Below are positions 33,190 to 43,058 of a stretch of 64,000 nucleotides of DNA, in pieces. The notes under the pieces are model-generated. The model had not been told where the DNA came from and did not search any database. It saw only the letters and a list, made by a program, of their open reading frames with translations. Numbering within the stretch: position 1 is the first letter of the stretch; the number at the start of each line of letters is the position of its first letter. Position numbers and translations under genes: made by a program. Source of the DNA: Chrysoporthe austroafricana (taxonomy: Eukaryota; Ascomycota; Sordariomycetes; Diaporthales; Cryphonectriaceae); the NCBI GenBank assembly GCA_001051155.2, contig JYIP02000007.1:3970342-4034341 (forward strand), in the 5' to 3' direction.

Positions 33190-33906
33190 CAGGCCGAGGG
33201 CACGAGTCACCTTGATGGCATCTCGGATCGTCTTGGGGATATACCTCATGTCAATCCGCTCGAGGTAGGAGGGAAGATTGTCGGTTGTGGTACAGTTCGG
33301 CTGCTTTTCCCCCCAGACATAGCTCAGCGCCGCATACCGTGAGAGCGGAGCCTTTTCGTCGCACTGGTAGAGACGGGGATGGCTCAAGTCTGCGCAGTCG
33401 ATCACACGAGTCGGCAGAGTCGTGGGCGCGGGCAGCGCGCAGCGTGTGTGGCTCGATTCACACTCGCGTATGCGCCGGAGCGCCGCGGCATAACCTTCAG
33501 GGCTGTCCAGCCTATCCAGCACGCCATGCTCTTTAATATAAGGCGCCGCAATGGCATCCGGTGTGGTCCAGACCAGATATCCGCGGGTCCAGCTATTCTC
33601 GATAGTGACCTCCAGCTGCAGAGGCGACGTGGCAGTCCTGTGCACGAACCGTACCAGCACGCCAAAGATTGCATCCGACGGCGGTTCTCGCCGTGATTTG
33701 GTGATATGATGATAGTAGAACAGGATCTCTTCGCTCAGGAGGTCGCACCACTCGCACATGAAGTTGATAGACCTCTGCATCTCGGCCCAGGACGAGGTCG
33801 TGTACCGGAGCCCAGGGTCAGCAGACCAGGCGATCTTGAAAGCCTCATGAGAGAAAAGGCGATGCCAGCAGCCATCGCAGACCAGCCTCTTGATTTCGGG
33901 GTCCAT
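33190..33906 (-). pseudogene. HET-domain gene, 5' part (split by a retrotransposon)
   Basis: Starts at the ATG at 33906 (MDPEIKRLVCDGCW). An N-terminal Cys/His-containing segment (CDGCW, CEWCDLL) precedes the first HET motif YAALSYVWGEKQPN, then IPKTIRDAIKVTRALGL, where the element interrupts. The split falls exactly between the conserved ALGL and RYLWVDAFC. No other lesion is seen in this half. Confidence 0.9.
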
Positions 33907-34317
33907 GTCGAAAGGCAATCAATATACCCTCAGACTGGCCTTCAGCACAACAGCTGTGCACCACCGAACTTGGTTGATCATCAACACAGTAAGCCAGAGA
34001 GAAGTGTAGATCCCGCTAACGTACTCCCAAACGTGTTCAAGTACCATGAATGTGTCCACTTTTCAAGCTGCGAATCGTATTCAAGTATTCGTTCCCACAC
34101 AAATTTTCTATTGTAGAATAAAATAAACTTTCGTGAGGATGATTCAAATCCTAGTCTCTTTGGTACAACTCTCTTAGCATTCTTACTTACTACGGACAAG
34201 AAATCGGTATCTTCAGCAAACTTCGGATGTAATTTGTCTGATCAGAAGGCCTTGCATCTCTGAAGATTGACACTAACTTGCATGCCTAATTACCATAAAG
34301 CTACAGTCCCTAGGTCA
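33907..34317. other. Spacer, AT-rich
   Basis: Lies between the HET start and the stop of the next minus-strand gene, so it includes the HET promoter. No gene is seen. Confidence 0.4.
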
Positions 34318-36554
34318 TCAGGTATAGTCATCAGCTGTCAACTCCTCCTCTTGCTGGGCAGGACGAGACGCTTGATTCTCACTCATGCTATAATATCCTG
34401 CACCATACATCCGAGTCTGCAGCGGGTCCACGCCGGGCAGTGCCATCCCGGCAGGTGATGCTTCCAGCTGCATCTGCTCAGGCTGCAGAAAGATCTGCTT
34501 GTGTGTTGGGATGCTTGAGGCCACCTGTCCTGGCCGAAATGGGCTCGTGATCAGCACCTTGAGTCGACACCTAGAATAATAATATTGATCCTCGACGAGG
34601 CCACATAGGCTCTGCATGATATGAAGGAGGTCTTGTAGCATATCTGAGCGCTCGTACCACGAGATCCCGTCTATCATGCAGTATATAGTAGTTCTAGGCG
34701 AAAATTGTGCCAGTATGGAGCAGAAGAGGGCGCAGAGGTATTGCATATCCCGGCGCTGCAGTCCGTCGAGAAAGGGGCCATTCACGAATCCGAGATCTGG
34801 CTGGACACCGCTGGCCGTGTCGAGCTCGATGAGAAGCCGTGCGATCAGACACCTCATGAGGCCCTGAGGCCCGTGCAGGTCATCGTTGGAATATACGTGC
34901 AGACCGCAGAAATAGTAGATCCCAATAGCCTCGGAATTCGTCTGCGCCAGGCTGGCCTTGATGGTGGCGCAGACGACCGAGAGACTGGACATCCGGCCGT
35001 GGTCTCCGGACAGATCCATGAGCTCGCCGTGGACGAGGAGGATTTCAGGGCAGTTCGACGAAAACCAATGCCAGAATCGATCCTGCTGCAGCAGCCACTG
35101 GACCTGACTGCTCTGTCTCAGGTCGAAATTGAGGCCTTGGCGGAGAACATGGTCGAAGTCACCCGCCACTGTCTGCAACGGGGCCGAGAGTACGGTCTGA
35201 AGCTCCGAGACGGATATGACCGGCCATACAGTGCCAGCTGCGGCTGGCGGCTGCGGCGTGCGCACTCTCTCGAGTTCCATCTCGGCAAGCTCTAGGCGTC
35301 CGAGGATCTCCCTCTCGCGCGCTCTGTGGCGCTGTTCTTCAGCCTCCTGCGCGGCCAAGAACCGCCCTATGGCCTCGTTGAGCGCATTCGACATGCCCTC
35401 GTGAGCTCCAGCCCTGGCGGCCTCCATTGCCCTGCGCTCCTGTGCTGCCAAGAGCGCCTTCATATCCTGGCTGCTGGTCTGTACGATATGTTTGACCTCG
35501 GCGAGCTGCAGTTTGGTAGCCACTGCGCCCTGGCGTATGACATGTAGCTCTGCCTGGGTACCCTCAGTGCCTTTCCGGACCTGGTCTTGGATATTCACTA
35601 GTATGCCTTCCTTGAGCATCTTCGACCGTCGGCTCAAGGCCGACATGGCTTGTTGAATGCCTTCGATGGCCTGGTCGATATCGCTTTCTGAGGGCACATT
35701 CGAGAACCATGGGAAGAGCTTAGAGACTATTATATAGCACAACGTCGTTCAGCACGGGCCCGCATGGAATACACCTTTCCTATCGTAATGATGTTTCAAC
35801 CTACCGTAGTGTTTTGGCAGCAGAAACGCGATGGACTTCGTCGTGGCATTGAGAACCGCGTCAAATACTTTGTCTACTAAGTCAACAATTTGCAAGTCTG
35901 TTGGGAAGTGCTTCCGCTTCGACTCGGCTACCATGATGGTCGCTGGGATATCCTCAAAGGCCGAAAGAATCTTATCGCGACGTTTAGCCGCGTTCTTGAG
36001 AAGCTAGACGTCGTGTGCGTATCAGTATCACACTCTTCCTGTCACAGCACACAAGAAGGTGGGCGTACCGAAAGCATCCATCCCAACGAAATCCGCAAAG
36101 CTGATCCCCACATCTCGTCGGGGATCAGATCCAGCAGAGGCTCGACATACTCAGCATGGTCACCTGTCGCCCGCAGAACCTTTCGGATCGAGCCTGAAAT
36201 ACCTTCCGCCTTGCTCTTGTACAGGGTCTGTGTTTCTGACAGAAGCCGGAATACATCGGGCCAAGAGCATCTGGCTGGGTCGAATGAAGAGCTCAGGCTG
36301 CCTTCCATTGTTTTGTAATGCTTTAGAGCGTTTTGTAGGTCACTGCAAGAAGTTCGGTCAAGATTGGCACAATTCTTACGGCCGTGAAGTGGTGGGTATC
36401 GTTGAACTTACTAGTCTGCAGGTCTTCGTCTCTGCACAACTCTTTGATCACCGCTCTGTGGCGAGGCGCTAAACGCACTATCAAACTTGGGAGCATAAGT
36501 CTGCATCCATTCGTGCTTCACTAACTCAAGCTGCTGCTTCTGGTTCATCATCAT
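34318..36554 (-). CDS. STAND/NACHT-like fungal protein with DUF7708-like N-terminus, no clear P-loop (674 aa)
   Basis: Four exons: 36554-36412, 36342-36069, 36003-35805 and 35726-34318. The introns are 65-78 nt (GTAAGT, GTACGC, GTAGGT), phases agree and the sum is exactly 675 codons. Residues 1-200 are helical (WPDVFRLLSETQ, PLLDLIPDEMW), like the N-terminal region of many fungal NLR-like proteins. A coiled-coil rich in A, E, Q and R follows (about residues 230-370). The C-terminal part reads LLVHGELMD, IGIYYFCGLHV, GPQGLMRCLIARLLIELD, IYCMIDGISWYER and LKVLITSPFRPGQ, in NTPase-like order, but the usual GxxxxGK[ST] is absent. Relatives occur in fungal allorecognition and immunity-like repertoires; the role here is inferred. 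Divergent from the AAA ATPase gene. Confidence 0.75.
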
Positions 36555-37037
36555 GACAGCGCTCTGTCCTGGTAGGGACCAAGATGAGAGGGCGGGCACG
36601 AGCGAAATCTTGACTGTACTTGGTATCTTCAAAATTAGAGTGCTATCGCCTATCAAATATGGGCCTAGGGAGGATTCAGGGCGCGTGTTGCGGTGCAGTG
36701 GAGCCTCCTACGCTCTAAGCGAAATTACCGCCGTCTGACAGGCGTCAATAGTGTGTATGCAGTATGACAAAAACAGCTTTCAGCTTCCATGCATGCGTTG
36801 GCTTTGCAGCAGGCCGTCAGCTTCGAAACCCGCTCGGCTGAGCCCCGTGCGGCTCTGCTGCGGGTCATGGCTTATTAGACAAGCTTGTTGCGCGATAAAG
36901 GATGCCTCGTCGCCTTCAGCTGCAGCTGGCTCGCTCCCGAGAGACTATGTACTGCCCACCCTCATTCGGTTCCCGAGTCTCTCAAGCAATCTTTGTTCTT
37001 CTGGTGGTTCACTGCCAGTCGTGTTAAGTTTGGAATC
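36555..37037. promoter_or_regulatory. Shared divergent promoter region
   Basis: 483 bp between the starts of the STAND-like gene (minus) and the AAA ATPase gene (plus). No further gene is seen, so co-regulation is possible. Confidence 0.4.
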
Positions 37038-40000
37038 ATGCCTGCCGATCAAGATTCCAAGGAAACGCCAGAGGAGAGGCGCGAGAGGATCCGACTACGC
37101 AATGAAGAGATCAGGAATCGCAACCAAAACATTCTGAGACGCCGATGGACGATCGCGCAAAGATGGCGCCCCAAGAAGCCTGAAGTGCGCATTGTCAATC
37201 TTGAGGACTATAAGAATCGATACGTGGGCGTCTGGGATGGATCGCAGGAGTACGATGAGTATGCCGTGGAGGTTCTTGTCGGGCCATGGGACCTCTACAA
37301 AGCATACCGCGAGGAGAAGGCACGGCGCGACCCTCCGTCCAAAGGCCAACAGTTCAGGCCTCCAAATTTCGGCACTTCCTCGTGGAATTGGTCGGGTGGG
37401 AGGGAAGGGGCCGTCAACGGCGCATCGTTCCAAGGATTCCAGAAAGAGGTCGCCCATGTGCCTACAGACGTCGACCCGAACGAGACATACATCCACCGCA
37501 TCCGCATCCACTCCATCCCGGTGCTTGGCTATTTGACGTACTTCCTGGAGGAGACCTCCTGGAGAGACTATCCAAGAGCCATCTCGAGACCGTTCGCACC
37601 GCTGATACGTCTTCAACCGGAAATGAAAAAATGTTTGGATGATCTTGAGAAGCATTGGGCGGCCGCTGAGCGCACGACCAACTCTGCTGAAGTCGGATCC
37701 CCTACCGAGGAGACGAACGTGCAGGAGGACACAGACACGGCGGTCGAGAACGACCATACTCTGGCTGCTCAAGTCGCCAGCGGTATACCCGCAGAGGAGA
37801 GGAGCGCCGAGGCCGCTGTTAACGAAGACGAGGAAACAGCATCCATCTACTCCACGGAGCTCGCGTCAGAACGTTCCGACTATGACGACATGGAGCTGGA
37901 AGAGAAAGTCGAGAACATTATGCAGGGTGTCGAAGCGCTGAGAGACATGAGATGCTACGTCAACTTCGTGGACAAGGAGGTCATCCCCCACTATGAGTTC
38001 CTTCGAGGCACTGCAGCCGACAAGGTCATATTCGATGATCTGTGGTGCGTTTTTCATCCCGGAGACTTGATCTACACGCAGCGCACGGGAAGCAACGGTG
38101 ACCGTTACGAAGAGCTCTGGCGCCTCACCAAGGTTGACACCCCGAACCCATCCACCTCATATTCTCATGTTGGCACATGGAGTGACGCGAACGGTCGGTA
38201 TCGGTCCGCCGACGAGCTCAGGCTCTATTGCTATCGCATCGACCACGACGGTTCCACTTATGGTGCCGTCCTCAAAACCTTTGTCATCCGGTACTTTGCA
38301 GGGCGCAGGGCCATCCGAAGCTTCGAGGTGTACCCGTTGCGCTTCCAGAAGAACGCTGAAGGGATCTTCAAAACATTACAGGTTCGTGGCCAAAAGTTTC
38401 ACGACACCTTTGCCGAGCGTCATCAGTCGTACAATAATTGGACGCTGGAGGAGAACTTTATCAATGCGCCAGAATTTATCGAGGGCCATGTCATTGTGGA
38501 CTTTGAGGAGACATTCAAAAAAGAACCTGACTGGCGCCCGGATTTATACCACCCAGCAAGAGAATCGACATCCGACTACGAAGGAGAACGTGCGGTATTC
38601 GATGATTGGACGACTCATTTCCTAGAAGATAAATCAAATCGGGCCTCCTCCCCGCTCTTCTACCAAATTGAGCTCGTTCAGAACGACCAGTTGATCAGGT
38701 TGTGGCAGCACCGGGATCACCTCAGCAAAGACGACTTCCTGCGCCATCAATCGGTGCAGGGTGATTACGACACTTACTATGGGGAGCCAACAACAACCGT
38801 CTCCAAAGACGATCTCGCCCTCCTTCCGAGGCGGTCGTTTGCCTACACGCTCCGTGAGCGCAAATTTGTGCCTGTCGACGTCAACCACCTCAGACCCGTC
38901 ACCGTAGAGGAGAACATATTCGATGATCTCAAGATTTTAAAAGACTACAAGGATATGATCCGCGGTCTTGTCAGTTCTCACTTCCAGAAAAAGGAGCTTG
39001 AGCGCCTCTACGCAAGGGAGTCGGTCAAGGGGTTCAGCCAGGATCTGATCCAAGGCAAGGGGAAAGGTCTGGTTGGTAAGTGTGTTTCCAGCTGCCCCTA
39101 CATACATATCATACACACATATGTACGCCGACTGACGACAGGGTATCAGTGCTGCTCCACGGCGCTCCGGGCGTGGGGAAGACCGCGACAGCCGAGGCGG
39201 TTGCCATGGAGAACAACAGGCCTCTTTTCACCATCACCTGTGGAGACCTCGGTCTGGCCCCCTCTGAGATCGAGACATCTCTCAATCACATCTTCCGCCT
39301 GGCACACAAGTGGGATTGCGTCCTCCTCCTGGACGAGGCAGATGTGTTCCTCTCCCAGCGTTCCCGGTTTGACCTGAAACGGAACGCCCTCGTCTCCGTC
39401 TTTCTCCGCGTCCTCGAGTATTACAGCGGCCTGCTGTTTCTGACCACGAACCGCGTCGGCACTATCGACGAGGCGTTCAAGTCTCGCATTCACATGTCTC
39501 TGCTGTACCCCCCTCTCAACAAGCTACAGACCATGGAGATCTTCCGCCTGAATGTCCGAAAGCTGCGGCTGATCGAACGGCAGAGGGGCGCCTTGACAGG
39601 GAACACCGAGCTCAGCATCAACGAAGACGACATTCTCCGGTTTGCAGAACGCCACTACGTCACGGGTGTGGATTCCGACTCTCGCTGGAACGGGCGGCAG
39701 ATCCGCAACGCGTTCCAGATTGCGTCCAGCCTGGCCCACTACAACTACGGGCGAGAGCGCATGCTCGCCCGGGCGCAGGGCCAGCCGGCGCCCAGCGCGC
39801 CCGTGCTGGACAGCGAGCTGTTCGAGAAGGTCCAGCACGCGACGCACCACTTCGACCAGTACATGCGGGAGACCAGGGGCTGGAGCGACGCGGATTACTC
39901 GCACAAGCTGGGCGAAAGGTCCGACTACGTCCCCAACACGCGCTTTCCCGCGGGCCACAGGCCACCGAGCCCCCAGGGGGCTTTCGCGCACCAGCCGTAC

Positions 40001-40456
40001 ACGGAGCCCCATTACGGAGCGTCCCCCGCGCCAGGGCGGGTCTTCCCTGGCCAGACACCGCACCAGCAGTACCCAGCGCATCACCGGCAGGGCAACACGC
40101 CGAACCATCTGAGCGGGGGGGTTCCGCAGTACGGTGACGCGTCCGGGCCGCCGACGCCAGGACGGAGAGCCGCCCCGTCGACGCCGCAGGCCGCGGGCTC
40201 CCACCTGCAGGGATGGTCTGCTGCCCATGGCCACCACCTCGGCACGAGATCGCCGCCGACCTACGATCGCGCAACAACCCCCGAGGGCCAGAGCGGGCCG
40301 CGCCCGGGATTTGTGGGCGCACGGCCAGGTAGTTATGAGATGGCTGCTGCGAACCCGTATGGCGAGACGAGCGGGCCCCTCCAGGGGAATGGGGCGAACC
40401 TTGCCATGCGCCCGCAGGGGCCATTCCAGACGGGGGAGGAGGATCTCTATACGTAG
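37038..40456 (+). CDS. AAA ATPase with DUF7025-type N-terminal domain (1114 aa)
   Basis: Exons 37038-39075 and 39150-40456 are joined over a 74-nt intron (GTAAGT, acceptor ATCAG, branch CTGAC), giving 1115 codons. Residues 1-300 are charged and variable. Residues about 330-480 hold the DUF7025-like segment (FDDLWCVFHPGDLIYT, then VLKTFVIRYFAGRR and VYPLRFQKNAEG). The single AAA module follows the intron: Walker A GAPGVGKT, Walker B VLLLDEAD, sensor-1 TTNRVG and arginine-finger region FKSRIHMSL. A Pro/Gly/His-rich tail of about 180 residues ends the protein. Many such genes occur in filamentous ascomycetes; their substrates are mostly unknown. The catalytic residues look complete. The ATG at 37038 (ATCATGCC) is the first after an upstream in-frame stretch lacking ATG. 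Confidence 0.9.
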
Positions 40457-40734
40457 GACACTGTGTGTGCATTGCTCCTGGCTTTGGCTTCAAGATAGAG
40501 ATCAGCATCATGGCAGTCTAGACCGTTCATTATTATCTATCAAGAAAGACACCGCACACAGGGGGCGTCGTCTCTCCGGAATATACAGAAACCCGCCGTC
40601 GGACTGCCCCAAAGTCATGGTGTGTCTAAGGTGATGTGTTGGATTTCCGGGTGCTTTCAGGCGGCCTGGGCCCGCAGGGGGCGTCGTGCGCTGCAGGTTT
40701 TGTGTTTTTTTCGGGCTGGTTCTCTCGGGCGGGC

Positions 40735-40765
40735 GGGCAGCACAGCACAGCACAGCACAGCACGA
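40735..40765 (+). repeat. AGCAC pentanucleotide microsatellite
   Basis: About five copies of CAGCA/AGCAC, located precisely where homology of the truncated kinase (minus strand) ends. Confidence 0.8.
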
Positions 40766-42089
40766 CTCAGTATCAGTAACTCAGAGATCAATGCTTCAAA
40801 TAATTTCTCGTCATTCTGGAAGTTCGAGGAAGTAAAGGATCCCGGAAATGCGTAGTGTTGTTGCATGATACGGTGCCGGACGAATCTTTTGAAGGCGAAT
40901 TGCGACTTTGAATCCACAAGAGGTAGGGACTGCCTCACATCGCCTGTGGCCCCGGCGCCCAGTCCGTCTAATTCATCGTCCCATGCTACAGGCCATATAT
41001 CAACCTTGTAGTGCTGCCCAATGGTGAAGAACGAAATCAAGTCATGGTGGAAGGTTGCGGTAATATTTCCCCTGCTCTTTTTACTGGTTTTTTCTGCGAT
41101 AGCTGCAGCTTGTCTATTCCCACATGTTAACTCTTGAGTCAGAAACTGGACGGAGCACCAGCCCAACCTACGTTTTGGCAGCCGGAGGGACTTTCGGCTG
41201 CTGAGCTTGTATCATCGCTGCACTCAAAGGCTCGTACCGTAAGTCTCCCTCCTGCACATCGCGTATCGCCGTCCAGCCATTTTTGTCTATCGCAATGGCA
41301 TCAGCCCCTGCGTCCAGTAATTTTTTGACCACTGCTTTATAGTCTCCTCCCGCCCGCTTCCCTCTGCCCGCAAAATGCAATACTGTCGATCCGTTGTTAT
41401 CTTTTGCCTTGAGATCCGCACCATCATTGAGGAGCATCTCGACCACCTCGTATGAGCCATATCCGGCAGCGAATTGGAGCGGTGTTCGACCCTGTTTGTC
41501 TTTCACACGTTTGTCTCCAAGATGCAATCCAACGAGAAGTATTGTCACCACATCCTTGTACCCCCTCTTAGCTGCAAAGTGAAGTGCCGTCTGCCCATCG
41601 ATGTCCTTTATCCCTACAAGATTTCCCTCCCTCTTTACTATTAATATTGACAATAGCCGCATGCCCGCCTCTAGCCGCGTAGTGTAGTGCAGTCCGCCCT
41701 TCGACGTCTTTGCATATGCCTTGGATCCCCCGATCGTATAGAAGCTGAACTATTGCGCTATGCCCGTACCCAGCCGCGTAGTGAAGTGCTGACTGGTCGC
41801 TGAGATTCTGAAGGTTGATGTTGACCTGAACTAGCAGCTCTTGCGCGATACAGATGTGGCCGCGCGCAGAGGCTTGGTGTATCGCTCCCACAGTATTCGG
41901 GTCCGCGCCATCTTTGATGAGGTCTCTCACCCGTGCCAATGAGCCTGTCTTACAGGCCTCAACCAGACCAGCATTTCCCGTCAGACGACCAGGTCTCGTG
42001 CAATCGTAGGAGTTGATAACGCCAACTATCATCAAGGCCAACAATAAGCTCCGCGAATTCGTTGAGCTAGCATTGAATGTCAAGGACAT
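40766..42089 (-). pseudogene. Ankyrin-repeat / protein kinase fusion, frameshifted and truncated
   Basis: From the ATG at 42089 the frame encodes at least five ankyrin repeats (LVEACKTGSLARVRDLIKDG, SALHYAAGYGHSAIVQLL, RTALHYAARGGHAAIV). At about 41640 the frame shifts by one, and further repeats follow (GQTALHFAAKRGYKDVVTIL, RTPLQFAAGYGSYEVVEMLL). A 58-nt intron (41171-41114) leads into a fungal-kinase N-lobe: ISFFTIGQHYKVDIWPVAWD, a Gly-rich loop GLGAGATGDVRQ, the Lys strand QFAFKRF and an alpha-C-like FEALISELLILS. Homology stops at the AGCAC microsatellite, so hinge, HRD and DFG are lacking. The gene is non-functional as a kinase, and the ankyrin part needs a one-base correction. Confidence 0.75.
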
Positions 42090-42442
42090 GTATACAAAGG
42101 AAATATGGTTGGAAGATTTAAATGAACTCGCATCCGAAATTATCAGAGGAGGGGATATTTCATTCTTGCAGCTCTTAAACGGCGGTAGATAGCTTTGCTA
42201 GTCGCAGAGTATCATCAGATATGATAGCTGGCATACCGGATTTCGAGAAGTTGAAATCCGAGATGGGTGTGCTGGCCGCAGCGCTCAACTGCCTGGACCC
42301 GGCTATCGGTATTCGGCTTCTCAGAGATATACCAGGAGACATTGCAAATAGTGGAGAAATCCATGAATTGATCAACTATTGCCAGATGCGAAAAGAGCCT
42401 CTACATACTGAGAACCTTTTGGCACTGGCCAAGCGATCCTAA
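42052..42442 (+). pseudogene. Unidentified coding-like fragment, opposite strand of the ankyrin start
   Basis: The plus-strand frame REFVELALNVKDMY...DLNELASEII continues, after a one-base shift near 42185, into MIAGIPDFEKLKSEMGVLAA and ends at TAA 42442. Composition is protein-like (Leu/Glu/Ile-rich helices). I do not recognise the family. It overlaps the first codons of the ankyrin gene, so one of the two starts must be wrong or one is a relic. Confidence 0.4.
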
Positions 42443-43058
42443 TTTGGACAACTACTCTGTGAGTGTCCTACCCACACCACTGAATGGCCAGTGGCCATTT
42501 ACTGATAATAACCTCATTCAAGAGGCCAGGGCCCGATACCCAATTCGGTAAGCCTCACCGACTGGCCCCGGTATGGCACATCCTCGATGCTCGCCGTGCC
42601 TTCAGTAGTAACAGCGTAAATCCGATGTGGTGCACTTCTGTCATGGTTATTATTCATGTGGAGTCGATCATGGTGAGATCAATTTCATGTGTGGGATTGG
42701 ATGATGGCGGGAAGTGAATTGTATGCGAATCAATGGGCATCTTTCCCTTCTTTTCCGGTTTTGAGCCAACGGGGCAGGCCTAGGGCAGGTCTTTCACCCT
42801 GGTCCTATGCCTCGTTGACGGTGATCCAGGCCGCGAGTCTCTTCTGCTTGCTCTCTATGCCCAGGGTGCAAGCTAGGAGCGCAGAAGTGAAAGGGTAGAA
42901 GGATGTGTTTCGTGACCTGCATATTGGATAGGTCATAAGAGGAGGGGTTAGCATGGATAGGCAAATGGTTTGTGGAGAAGCGTATCACAGCGAAAAAAGC
43001 AGTCTGATATCGATCTGATAGGGTTGTTAATCTTGTTATGCTATCTTTCGTCTTCATA
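42443..43058. other. Spacer, no gene seen
   Basis: Lies between the fragment above and the 3' end of the second HET gene. Confidence 0.4.

Noticed and set aside
36885..37037. An N-terminal extension of the AAA gene (upstream in-frame open sequence)
   Set aside because: No ATG in that stretch; the first ATG is at 37038 with a good context.
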